A stretch of 64,000 nucleotides of DNA from NCBI GenBank assembly GCA_020632595.1, contig JACKFF010000009.1, positions 1-64,000 of the forward strand, given 5' to 3'. This document shows positions 19,676-27,815 of the stretch, one piece after another (within the stretch, counting starts at the first letter, position 1; every line of letters begins with the position of its first letter). The translations under genes and the position numbers were made by a program. Under the pieces are notes generated by a model. That model searched no databases. It was given only the letters and a program-made list of their open reading frames with translations, and was not told the origin of the DNA. The stretch is from Nitrospiraceae bacterium (GTDB lineage Bacteria > Nitrospirota > Nitrospiria > Nitrospirales > UBA8639).

Positions 19676-20007
19676 GTTCCCTCCCCAACCACAAATTATA
19701 TCCGAGGTGTATTTTCCATAACGCTGATCCCGATATCAATCCTCATTGCCAGACACAACAGGTAACTCAAATCATTTTATGCTTGGAATGAACTGGCTCG
19801 TTTCATCCTGGGCGCTCTGTTTGTCATAAGAAAAGACCATGTTCCCTCATCAATATGCTGGGAGGATTTGACAGGAAATAGAAGTGATGTTAATAAACTT
19901 CATGAATGGGTATTTCTTCGTACACGACCTGCTGATTTGGCAATTTCATACCACGCCAATCCGGCATTGACACTGCTTGCAGACCTCACGACAAAAAGGA
20001 GATAGGC
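19676..20007. other. intergenic, no gene recognised
   Basis: Divergent gap between the YjbQ gene and the SH3-domain gene, presumably holding both promoters. Nothing else stands out. Confidence 0.4.
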
Positions 20008-20550
20008 ATGATGACCTCGACAATCGGTGCGGTGTTCTCCCCGGAACAACCTTCTCGATGGAACGTGCTCCTTGCCCAGGAGCCTGACAAAGACTTGGAA
20101 TTCGACGAAGGATTGGAAGAGGACGATCTCAACCAATCCAAGCCTCCTTCAAGGAAACCACTTTTTTGGATTGTCCTGTTGTTGTTGATTGTTGGGGGGG
20201 CCTATTGGGTTCTCAACTCAAATATCTTGATGCCTCAAGGGACCGCCACCGATACGGCTGCCATTACCAGAAATCAAGACCAGACCGGCATCACACCTCC
20301 AACCTTTCACGAGAATCAGGAGGTGTCACTGACAGATACTCTGGGAAGGTTTCTGCTGATGGGTGATCCTGCCAACACCACGCCTGGTCCGATAGTGAAA
20401 CCAGGAGAAACACTCACAATTCTGGATGGAGCCTATCAGGCAAACGGATGGGTCTACCAGGTTCGAACACCAACGGGAAAAACAGGTTGGATCTCTGCCG
20501 AAAAACTCAAGTCACAGCCTCAAAATACGGGAAAGAGCTCCACCCAGTAA
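20008..20550 (+). CDS. membrane-anchored SH3-domain protein
   Basis: 180 residues. An acidic cytoplasmic N terminus (DLEFDEGLEEDDL) is followed by one transmembrane helix near residues 50-72 (PLFWIVLLLLIVGGAYWVL). An exported C-terminal part ends in a bacterial SH3-like domain (GETLTILDGAYQANGWVYQVRTPTGKTGWISAEKL). SH3b domains often bind cell-wall or protein ligands; no partner is visible here. The start has AAGGAGATAGGC directly upstream. It is a single gene. Confidence 0.75.
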   Translation: MMTSTIGAVFSPEQPSRWNVLLAQEPDKDLEFDEGLEEDDLNQSKPPSRKPLFWIVLLLLIVGGAYWVLNSNILMPQGTATDTAAITRNQDQTGITPPTFHENQEVSLTDTLGRFLLMGDPANTTPGPIVKPGETLTILDGAYQANGWVYQVRTPTGKTGWISAEKLKSQPQNTGKSSTQ

Positions 20551-20990
20551 GGAGCAGCTTTCCAAATCTTCAATGGGTTGGCCGGCCTTACGTCACCTAA
20601 AGGATCAGGGGTTCGGTTACCCAGAATTATTCGATGTTCTGTTGAATCAACCGCAAAACATTCCACCCCATCCTGGATATTATCCACTCCCCCTGCATTG
20701 AAGAGCTTCGCAAACCTTGCTACTCTGGACCCTTGCTCACGGTAGTGTATTCGCCAATGTAATCCTTGTCATACTGGAGCCCAGTGCCCCACTGATGAGC
20801 CCTCAAGCGCTATGCAAAAAAATAAGGGAGTCCACAACATAACCATCCAACGCAGCAAGGAGCGCAAATATCGTCGGTGGCTTAACCTCACACTCCTTGT
20901 CTTGAGATAAAAAATTCGCCGTTACCCAGTTACACATTTGTCCCCGCGTTTCACGATCATTGCCCGGCTACCGCCTTTGGGAAATACTCC
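20551..20990. other. intergenic, no gene recognised
   Basis: A 440-base gap before hpnD. I find no convincing coding sequence, RNA gene or terminator; a promoter for hpnD-hpnE is expected here. Confidence 0.4.
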
Positions 20991-21881
20991 ATGAAACCCA
21001 TGACTCCTATTGAAGCACAGACGTTTTGCACCAAATATACAAAAGAAAGTGGCAGCAACTTCTACTACTCGTTTTTGTTCCTGCCACAGCAACGGCGGGA
21101 AGCCATGTACACCATTTATGCCTTTTGTAAAATGGTGGATAGCGCCGTTGATGAGCCGGCACCTGGAAGCCATCCCATCGAAGAAATCCGTAAATGGCGA
21201 CAAGAGGTGACGGCTACCTATCAAGGTCATCCAACCCAACCGGTCACGACGAGTCTCGCCGCCCACCTGCAGACCTTTGATATCCCGGAAACTCTCCTTC
21301 AAGAATTAATTTCTGGTGTAGAAATGGATCTGACTTCCAATCGATTTGCGACGTTTGCTGATCTGTATCAATACTGCTATAGGGTTGCTTCGGTGGTTGG
21401 TCTGATTTGCCTCAAGATTTTCCAAACCCAATCCCCTGCGGCGGAGGACTATGCGGTCAACTTGGGATTGGCATTTCAATTAACGAATATTCTTCGTGAT
21501 CTCAAGGGGGATGCCGAGCAGAACCGCATCTATCTTCCGCTCGAAGACTTACAGCGTTTTGGTTATTCGGAAAATGCTCTCCTGCACCAGCAGGAGTCGC
21601 CGGCGCTGGTTGAACTTCTGAAATTTGAATGCGAAAGAGCTCGCACCTATTACCGTCAAGCTCAAGAAATTCTTCAAACCCTCCCTCCTTCCGATCAAAA
21701 ATCGCTGGTGGTTTCAGAAATCATGCGTGGAGTCTACAGCCGCATTCTCCAACAACTCGAAGACCCGCACTACCAGGTATTCGGCCCACGGGTTCGAGTC
21801 GCCCCTCTACAACGACTCGGGATTGCCGCTCATATTTGGATTCGATCTTTTCTTTCCCATAATATTGCGCCAACAGTGTGA
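20991..21881 (+). CDS. hpnD: presqualene diphosphate synthase HpnD
   Basis: Squalene/phytoene synthase family enzyme of the HpnCDE hopanoid route, which condenses two farnesyl diphosphates to presqualene diphosphate. The two aspartate-rich motifs are present: DSAVD at residues 50-54 and DLKGD near 170-174. Other family sequences are FYYSFLFLPQQRREAMYTIYAFC, YCYRVASVVGLI and LGLAFQLTNILRD. At 296 residues it is full length. Its stop overlaps the GTG start of the next gene (GTGA), so the pair is translationally coupled. I assign HpnD rather than HpnC from this coupling and the motif pattern, so there is some uncertainty between the two paralogues. No hpnC is in the window. Confidence 0.85.
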   Translation: MKPMTPIEAQTFCTKYTKESGSNFYYSFLFLPQQRREAMYTIYAFCKMVDSAVDEPAPGSHPIEEIRKWRQEVTATYQGHPTQPVTTSLAAHLQTFDIPETLLQELISGVEMDLTSNRFATFADLYQYCYRVASVVGLICLKIFQTQSPAAEDYAVNLGLAFQLTNILRDLKGDAEQNRIYLPLEDLQRFGYSENALLHQQESPALVELLKFECERARTYYRQAQEILQTLPPSDQKSLVVSEIMRGVYSRILQQLEDPHYQVFGPRVRVAPLQRLGIAAHIWIRSFLSHNIAPTV

Positions 21882-23266
21882 CACACCACATTCTGATACT
21901 GAGCGGAAATCTGCCAGGATTACTCGCGGCCTATCGGCTCATCCCCTACGGATTCCGGATCACCATCCTCGAGAACCACAATCCTGTCTCTCCGGCCCCA
22001 TTATCTTCGCATTTTGCGAAACCGATAGAACCGGATTATCCACCATCCCTTCAACGCCTCACGACGCAGCCCTTCCCACTTATTCTCCCACGCTATTACC
22101 ATGCCACATGGGCACTTTTTCAGGAACTGGCCTTCGAGCACGCAGCCCAATGCATTCAACCGGTCAACCTGGAGTTCGGGACATCCGAAGGTCAAACACT
22201 CACCCTCTCCAACGCGAAGGGAATCGCGACTCTTCATCCCATGATTCGACTCGCCTGCTTTCGCGCCCTTCCCTGGGCAGATCGCTGGCACTTGATTAAT
22301 TTTTTAGAAAAAAAATGGGAAGAGCCCCGTTCACCAGATCACCACCCTGACATGCTCACCGTTGATTCCTGGCTGATTTCCGCTCAACAATCGGCTCTTG
22401 CACGACAACGTATCTGGAATCCATTCTGTCGATTGTTTTTAGGGTGCGATGTAATCCAGGCATCCCTCGGGTATTTCCTGGAAGTACTTTCTCGATTCTG
22501 GTTATCCAAACCGAATGGACCAGAAACATTCCTAGCCTCACCTGACACGCAGAGCCATCTTCAACAAAAACTCAGACATGTCTTATTAGAAAAAGGGGTC
22601 ACGTTTTATCCCTCAAACGCCATCTCCGGCATCCATGCCGACATCGAACGGATTCAAGCCATTGGCCTGGCTAACGGCGAGCGCCTTAACGCCGACATCT
22701 ATGTCTCGCCCCTTTCCCCTCCAGAGCTACTTCGACTCCTACCGGAAAGAGCTCCGGCACGTTTTTCGTGTTTTTCCCATTTGGCTCAACTGCAGGAATC
22801 TTCGGGAACACTGGTCCGATTGACCCTTAACGACGCACTTCTTCCCCCTCGGCTTATTCTTAATTCCGGTGTATTTGATTGGGTCACCAGCCAGGCCGTT
22901 CCAGACACGGATGGCCCAACGACGTTGATTACGGGTATCAGCCTCTCATCTTTACCATCGCCATTACGCACCGACGACTGGCTGAAAGAAACCGTCTGGC
23001 CTCATATCAATAAGATATTCAACGTTTCCCCTAAGCAGTCATTGCAATATAGAGAGTCAACAGACACGCTATCCGTTTACCCGTATATTCCTTGCCTGAC
23101 TGGTTTCCGCACCTTTCGTCCTCTGTCCAAGACACCCATTCCCAATCTCTTTCTTGCCGGTCCCTGGACGGCCACCCCGCTTCCCCCTTCTCTGGAAAGC
23201 ACCGTCCTGAGTGCCTATGCCTGCGCCAGAGCTGTCACTGAATGGGCCCAGACCCCTTCGCATTGA
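21878..23266 (+). CDS. hpnE: HpnE-like FAD-dependent hydroxysqualene dehydroxylase
   Basis: 462-residue flavoprotein of the amine-oxidase/phytoene-desaturase fold. HpnE removes the hydroxyl of hydroxysqualene, giving squalene for hopanoids. The N-terminal dinucleotide-binding strand is somewhat degenerate (ILILSGNLPGLLAAYRLIPYGFRITILE), lacking the full GxGxxG. Family features follow: WNPFCRLFLGCD near 185, and the C-terminal FAD contact NLFLAGPWTATPLPPSLESTVLSA. The start is GTG, overlapping the hpnD stop. Context with hpnD makes HpnE the best call. Whether the altered first glycine motif matters is unclear. Confidence 0.8.
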   Translation: MTHHILILSGNLPGLLAAYRLIPYGFRITILENHNPVSPAPLSSHFAKPIEPDYPPSLQRLTTQPFPLILPRYYHATWALFQELAFEHAAQCIQPVNLEFGTSEGQTLTLSNAKGIATLHPMIRLACFRALPWADRWHLINFLEKKWEEPRSPDHHPDMLTVDSWLISAQQSALARQRIWNPFCRLFLGCDVIQASLGYFLEVLSRFWLSKPNGPETFLASPDTQSHLQQKLRHVLLEKGVTFYPSNAISGIHADIERIQAIGLANGERLNADIYVSPLSPPELLRLLPERAPARFSCFSHLAQLQESSGTLVRLTLNDALLPPRLILNSGVFDWVTSQAVPDTDGPTTLITGISLSSLPSPLRTDDWLKETVWPHINKIFNVSPKQSLQYRESTDTLSVYPYIPCLTGFRTFRPLSKTPIPNLFLAGPWTATPLPPSLESTVLSAYACARAVTEWAQTPSH

Positions 23267-23300
23267 CATCCTAAACCGTCAAACCTAAGATCCCCTCTCA

Positions 23301-23960
23301 ATGGATCTTCATGAACTCAAATCATCCCTTCACGACTGCCGACGATGTGGCTTGTCTTCAGGACGCACGCAGGTGGTGTTTGGGACAGGGCATCCTCAAG
23401 CTGACATCATGTTTGTCGGAGAAGCCCCGGGTTTCTATGAAGACCGGCAGGGAGAGCCTTTTGTCGGAGCGGCAGGAAAATTACTCAACGAGTTACTACA
23501 ATCTATCGGGCTCAGTCGTACGGATATTTTTATTGCTAACGTCATTAAGTGCCGGCCACCCAACAATCGAGATCCTCTTCCAGAGGAAATCGAGACATGC
23601 AAACCGTTTCTGCTTCAACAAATCGAACTCATCAAACCTAAGTTGGTGTGCACTTTAGGAAACTTTGCCACACAAACATTATTGGAAAGAAAAGTCGGTA
23701 TCACCAAAGTTCGCGGGCAGGTCATCCGAATGCCCAACTTCATCGTGTTCCCACTGCTTCATCCGGCAGCCGCACTCCACCAGGGCAATCTGCGAATTCC
23801 TCTCAAGGAAGATTTTCAAAAACTCAAGACGGTTCTGGACGATATGAGCAAAACTCCCACGCTTCCGCAAACCGCGTCACCACCAACCCTTCCTGCTTCC
23901 AAAGCCTCCTCCAAAAAGGAAACTCCAGCCGATCCACCCACCCAAATGAGCCTGTTCTAG
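23301..23960 (+). CDS. type-4 uracil-DNA glycosylase
   Basis: 219-residue family 4 uracil-DNA glycosylase, an iron-sulfur enzyme that excises uracil from DNA. Visible signatures are the N-terminal cluster cysteines CRRCGL, motif GEAPGFYEDRQGEPFVG near 41, the internal cysteines KCRPP and ETCKPF, and the C-terminal HPAAALH. The last ~40 residues form a low-complexity Pro/Ser/Thr/Lys tail ending QMSLF, a possible sliding-clamp-binding peptide (inference). It lies 34 bases after hpnE on the same strand. Confidence 0.9.
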   Translation: MDLHELKSSLHDCRRCGLSSGRTQVVFGTGHPQADIMFVGEAPGFYEDRQGEPFVGAAGKLLNELLQSIGLSRTDIFIANVIKCRPPNNRDPLPEEIETCKPFLLQQIELIKPKLVCTLGNFATQTLLERKVGITKVRGQVIRMPNFIVFPLLHPAAALHQGNLRIPLKEDFQKLKTVLDDMSKTPTLPQTASPPTLPASKASSKKETPADPPTQMSLF

Positions 23961-23985
23961 ACACCATTTAATCAATTTACTAGCA

Positions 23986-24250
23986 GATGCGGGGTTTCGC
24001 CCCCGCGCCACGAGCCACTTTTGTTTCGGCAAAAGTGACCAAAACCATTGACGCCCCGTCTGGCCTCATGAGAGGGGACGGACGCCAACTTGCGGAGAGC
24101 GGACCAACTCGCCTGGCTCAAACAAGGTCCGCAGGGGAAAAGAGCGTCCCTCCCTTTGCCCAGACGGCAGGCGTCGGAGTTCTCAGCTACTCGATCATTC
24201 TGAGCCCCTTCGACTTCGCTCAGGGCAGGCTCCGCGAAGAATCTGTGCCC
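23986..24250 (+). repeat. dispersed repeat, left boundary copy
   Basis: Repeat-like sequence without a credible gene. Bases 24011-24046 are an inverted match (34 of 36) to 26885-26920, and looser similarity continues on both sides. Bases near 24207-24235 carry a CCCTTCGACTTCGCTCAGGG-type repeat, also seen near 26668-26700. Such elements produce spurious open frames in many genomes. This copy marks the left edge of the accessory island. Confidence 0.7.
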
Positions 24251-24471
24251 AGCTCAACGATAGTGTTCGTACTTAAAAAGGGAACAGATGGATGTATGCG
24301 TTTTGTCTCAGCATCGAATAATTCTCAAAGAGACACGAATCTTTCCTTGACATATTCCGACGATTATTAAATCATTTCCTGACTTGATATGTTCATGGGG
24401 ATTATTGGGTGGTACCGCAGGCCAGTGGTTTGAAATTGAGCTAATTATACGAGGGGATGTTATGCGGATTC

Positions 24472-24565
24472 GGATAACATGCCGCGATAAATAGACCATG
24501 AGGTGCACCTCATGAAAACGACGGCAAACATGGAACTTTTCTGAAAATTGGTTGGCGTGTTAGAC
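24472..24565 (+). other. possible attC-like recombination site, left (weak)
   Basis: The right end GTTAGAC (24559-24565) fits the integron core GTTRRRY. The left box GGATAAC (24472-24478) fits RYYYAAC at only 5 of 7 positions. Adjacent bases pair (AACATGCC against GGCGTGTT, 7 of 8), and the centre contains the perfect 18-bp palindrome CATGAGGTGCACCTCATG (24497-24514). Length of 94 bases is within the attC range. Plausible, not proven. Confidence 0.4.
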
Positions 24566-24630
24566 GGACAGGAATACACAGAACCGGCTCTTATGCGGAT
24601 CCGTCTAAACATTGTTAACTGTCTCTATCT

Positions 24631-25383
24631 ATGAAAGTAGTAACTTGGAATTGTAACGGAGCACTGAGGCGAAAACTTGCAGAGGCCGATAGCTTGCAAG
24701 CTGATGTGTTGGTGATTCAGGAATGCGAAGACCCAGCGCTATCAACTCCTGACTATAGTGAGTGGGCTGGCTCTTACCTGTGGGTTGGCGAGTCAAAAAG
24801 TCGTGGCATCGGCATTTTTCCTCGCAACGGTCATAAAGTTGAAAAGTTAGCTTGGAGTGGCAGCTTTTCTGTGCCCGGGCTACTCAGCAGTAGTAAAACA
24901 CTGAATTGGAATACGGAAGAGCTAAGACTTTTTCTTCCTTTCAACATCGATGGGAACTTCACTGTATTGGCCGTCTGGACCAAGGGGCGCAATGAAGAAG
25001 CATTTGGTTACATGGGGCAATTCTGGAAGTACCTTCAGATCCACCGTGAAGATCTTAGCGGGCCAAAGACAATTATTCTTGGTGATTTTAATAGTAATGT
25101 ACGCTGGGATAGGACTGACCGTTGGTGGAATCATTCTGACGTAGTCGCGGAGCTTAAAGAATTGGGTTTTAATAGCCAGTATCACCGAGTATTCGAGGAA
25201 GAGCAGGGAAACGAGACCAGCCCCACATTTTACTTACAGCGGAACCGCCAGAAGGCGTATCACATCGATTACGTTTTTACCTCGTCTGATTTTACGGAAG
25301 AATGTACTTTGCAGGTTGGTCAGCACGACCAATGGATTTCAATAAGTGACCACGTGCCATTGACCTTGTGCATCAACAATTAA
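24631..25383 (+). CDS. endonuclease/exonuclease/phosphatase-fold protein (cassette gene 1)
   Basis: 250-residue member of the EEP superfamily (exonuclease III/DNase I/synaptojanin fold), metal-dependent phosphodiesterases. The catalytic motifs are all visible: TWNCNG at residue 5, IQECED near 30, [12 protein letters not shown] near 150, and SDHVPL near the C terminus. A putative substrate-contact stretch YHIDYVF lies near 210. It has no signal peptide. No Shine-Dalgarno sequence is seen upstream, and the stop codon TAA lies inside the left box of the following attC-like site, both typical of integron cassettes. Substrate unknown; defence or accessory nuclease role is inference. Confidence 0.75.
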   Translation: MKVVTWNCNGALRRKLAEADSLQADVLVIQECEDPALSTPDYSEWAGSYLWVGESKSRGIGIFPRNGHKVEKLAWSGSFSVPGLLSSSKTLNWNTEELRLFLPFNIDGNFTVLAVWTKGRNEEAFGYMGQFWKYLQIHREDLSGPKTIILGDFNSNVRWDRTDRWWNHSDVVAELKELGFNSQYHRVFEEEQGNETSPTFYLQRNRQKAYHIDYVFTSSDFTEECTLQVGQHDQWISISDHVPLTLCINN

Positions 25384-25455
25384 CAATCGGCTGCACTGCG
25401 ACCGATTTTCCGCCGCTTCGCGGCTCCAAACCGGCGCGTGAGCCGGGCGTTGGGC
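25378..25455 (+). other. attC-like integron recombination site
   Basis: The left box AATTAAC (6 of 7 to RYYYAAC) overlaps the stop codon of the preceding gene, and the right box GTTGGGC (25449-25455) matches GTTRRRY exactly. The inner arms pair (CGGCT against AGCCG, with further GCAC/GTG and CCG/CGG matches), and the middle carries the hairpin GCCGCTTCGCGGC. The 78-base length and single-strand folding match known attC sites. An extra near-inverted repeat runs across the right box (CGTTGGGCATTC / GAATGCCAACG, one base skipped). Confidence 0.7.
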
Positions 25456-25493
25456 ATTCCGAATGCCAACGTATTCACCCCCGCGAAGGCGCG

Positions 25494-26549
25494 ATGCATA
25501 TGAAATCACTCGTTCTCGTACTTGGAGCAGGAGCTAGCAAAGAGGTTAATCTACCTGTTGGCGGTGAACTGAAGCAGCGGATCGCTGAATTGCTAGACAT
25601 TCGCTTTCATGCCGGCTCCCAGAGGAGTGGCGACCATTTAATAGGAGAGGCCTTTCGGCTTGCCACTGCTGCGCCCAATGAGGAGCACGGAGACATCAAT
25701 CTATTGCTCCACGCGTCAGGGATGATCCGCGATGCAATGCCACAGGCGAAATCGATTGATAACTTCATCAACGTACACCGCACAAATAAAGACATTGCGT
25801 TTTGCGGCAAGCTAGCAATTGTAAGATCCATCTTGCAGGCAGAAGCAAAAAGCAATCTGCTGGTAGATTCCTCCAACATCCACAACAAAATCAATTTCGT
25901 GGCTATCAAAAACACCTGGTTTACTGAGTTTTTTCAGCTCCTGACCGAAAACTGCCAGAGGGACGACCTACGACTTAGGCTTCAACAAGTCGCAGTCGTG
26001 AGCTTCAACTACGACCGCTGCTTTGAGCACTACCTGTACTTCGCCCTCCAGAACTACTTCGGTATTTCTGCAGAGGAAGCGGCAGATCTACTCGCTTTGC
26101 TCGAAGTACATCATCCCTACGGCAAAGTCGGCGAACTACCGTGGATGCACCAATCTGGTGCGGTCAAGTTTGGAGCAATACCCAACGCCGAACAGCTGCT
26201 CAGCGTTTCAAAGCAGCTTCGAACCTTTGCAGAAGGCACTGATCCATCGACCAGCGACATTGAATCGATCAGAGCTGCAGTGCTCGGCGCGCAGCGTCTA
26301 ATCTTTCTCGGGTTCGCATTCCATCGCTTGAATCTTGAGTTGCTTTTCTTAAATACCGGCTCGGAACCGAGAGCGCGAACAGAATCCGTATTTGCTACAG
26401 CGTTGGGCCTTTCGTACAGCGACATTGATCATATCCGCCTCGAACTTGTCGCCAAGACTGGCGTTTTGCACGACAAGACCAATGTACAAGGCAATTTAAC
26501 TTGTGCGAGCCTCTTTCATGAGTACAAGCGAGGTATGTCGCTTACTTAG
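25494..26549 (+). CDS. stand-alone SIR2-like protein (cassette gene 2)
   Basis: About 351 residues with an SIR2-like Rossmann fold, a family of NAD-binding or NAD-cleaving domains common in anti-phage proteins. Visible motifs are VLGAGASKEVNLP at the N terminus (nucleotide-binding loop), VVSFNYDR near residue 164, VHHPYGKVG with a candidate catalytic histidine near 205, and a late IFLGFAFHRLNLELL near 270. No second domain is evident. The reading frame is open from 25368, but that part covers the attC-like site. I place the start at the ATG at 25494 (alternatively 25500), with GAAGG just upstream. It is the second cassette of the island. Enzymatic activity and defence role are inference. Confidence 0.7.
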   Translation: MHMKSLVLVLGAGASKEVNLPVGGELKQRIAELLDIRFHAGSQRSGDHLIGEAFRLATAAPNEEHGDINLLLHASGMIRDAMPQAKSIDNFINVHRTNKDIAFCGKLAIVRSILQAEAKSNLLVDSSNIHNKINFVAIKNTWFTEFFQLLTENCQRDDLRLRLQQVAVVSFNYDRCFEHYLYFALQNYFGISAEEAADLLALLEVHHPYGKVGELPWMHQSGAVKFGAIPNAEQLLSVSKQLRTFAEGTDPSTSDIESIRAAVLGAQRLIFLGFAFHRLNLELLFLNTGSEPRARTESVFATALGLSYSDIDHIRLELVAKTGVLHDKTNVQGNLTCASLFHEYKRGMSLT

Positions 26550-26578
26550 CGTATGAAACGTGTTCTACACACGCAGAA

Positions 26579-26585
26579 GCCTAAC
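26579..26585 (+). other. half attC site (left box only)
   Basis: GCCTAAC, an exact RYYYAAC box, lies 30 bases after the SIR2-like gene, where the next attC should begin. No GTTRRRY partner or pairing arm follows before the dispersed repeat, so the site is probably truncated. A 7-base match can also occur by chance. Confidence 0.3.
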
Positions 26586-26589
26586 CCCC

Positions 26590-26945
26590 GATACACCCAG
26601 CTTGCCTCTGTCAAACGCCTGCCGCCCGGCCCTAGGGGTGGACCCTCTCATCAACCAGCGGACCTTGTCTGAGCCCTTCGAAAACTCAGGGCAGGATCCG
26701 TGAGTTGCCCCACTATAATTAAAGGAATCCTCGTATCAGCAGACTCCCCTGGCCTTGTGATGTGGCCGAGCAGTGCAGCCGACCCCGGAGAAAAGGCGCG
26801 CATTGTGTGAGCCTTGCGAGTTTGCGCGCCGCCGGGGTCGGCGAACCGCGCAGGAAACCCGAAGGGCCACAGCACGGCCAAGATGGTTTTGGCTACTTTT
26901 GCCGAAACAAAAGTGGCTCGGCTGCCGGGCCGAAACCCGGCAAAC
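26590..26945 (-). repeat. dispersed repeat, right boundary copy (inverted)
   Basis: Repeat-like sequence, inverted relative to 23986-24250. Bases 26885-26920 are the reverse complement of 24011-24046 at 34 of 36 positions, and a GGGTTTCG-containing hairpin region beyond it also has a counterpart on the left. Open frames here in several registers are the usual spurious products of this repeat. No gene is supported between 26550 and 27056. Confidence 0.7.
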
Positions 26946-27056
26946 CTTCAACATTGTAGACAGGTTTTCAAGACAGATACCGACTTACAACTGCGGATAT
27001 GACGGAAATGTGATGGATATGCCCACCCCTACCAAGAACGGCAGAGCAAACTAGGA

Positions 27057-27782
27057 TCAGGAGTCACCCGAGAGAATACTTTGCCGCAACGCTTCAATTT
27101 GTTTCATAATTTCCCTCGTACACAATTGAAGGGATTCCTTACTCGGACGAACCTCTTGGGGGAATTGCAGGGGTTTTCCATATCGAATTCTCGCTTTACT
27201 CGGAATCACTAGGGTTTTAACCATCGACGTCACCGAATGGGGACCATCCCACACGATGGACGACGGAATGACGGGCGCACCTGATTTTATGGCCAGATAG
27301 CCAATGCCTAAATACCCCGCATCTAAACGATATCGATCCAACCCGCCTTCGGGGAAAAGGCCGATCACCTCCTGTGCTGCCAGACCACCTAACATCATAC
27401 GAATTGCACGGATATCCCGCTTCCCTCGTTGTACCGGAATACAGCGAAACGACTGAAACACCCAACGGAGATGGGACTGCGCATAGATCTCTTTCGCCAT
27501 TAGAAACCGGATAGGCCGTCCTGCGGTGGCCATTAAGACCAATGGGTCCCCCATGGAGGTATGGTCACACACAATCAACGCTGGTCCGTCTATGGGAACC
27601 TGAGATGGCTCTATCACCCCCACACCATACATGAGCCGACAGACCAAGAAGTTTAATCGATGCAGGACAGGATAGACGAAGCCGGATTGTGTCCCTGGAA
27701 CCTTCAACGATGAAAAGGAAAAGGGGGGATGAGCCGGAATAGAACGAGGTCTCTGCATGCCATGATTTTTGAAAGTAGGCAC
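27057..27782 (-). CDS. PlsC-type 1-acylglycerol-3-phosphate acyltransferase
   Basis: 241-residue acyltransferase that probably adds the second fatty acid to lysophosphatidate in membrane lipid synthesis. The catalytic HX4D motif HTSMGD lies near residue 93, the glycerophosphate-binding motif appears as FPEGGLDR near 163, and a hydrophobic N-terminal stretch (VYPVLHRLNFLVCRLMYGVGV) suggests peripheral or integral membrane association. The second motif has EGG where EGT is most common, a tolerated variation. The start could be later than 27782 since the first ~25 residues are not family-like. It is followed upstream by the hypothetical acidic protein on the same strand. Confidence 0.85.
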   Translation of the reverse strand: MPTFKNHGMQRPRSIPAHPPFSFSSLKVPGTQSGFVYPVLHRLNFLVCRLMYGVGVIEPSQVPIDGPALIVCDHTSMGDPLVLMATAGRPIRFLMAKEIYAQSHLRWVFQSFRCIPVQRGKRDIRAIRMMLGGLAAQEVIGLFPEGGLDRYRLDAGYLGIGYLAIKSGAPVIPSSIVWDGPHSVTSMVKTLVIPSKARIRYGKPLQFPQEVRPSKESLQLCTREIMKQIEALRQSILSGDS

Positions 27783-27815
27783 AAGAGACCTGAGAGGAGC
27801 CTGGCTGAGAATAAC

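Noticed and set aside
23987..24370. 127-codon open frame after the uracil-DNA glycosylase gene
   Set aside because: It lies in dispersed-repeat sequence that recurs inverted at 26590-26945 and yields spurious peptides in several frames; no ribosome-binding site or protein features.
26651..27054. Several overlapping frames on both strands
   Set aside because: All fall in the same dispersed repeat; composition and multiple open registers indicate non-coding repeat.
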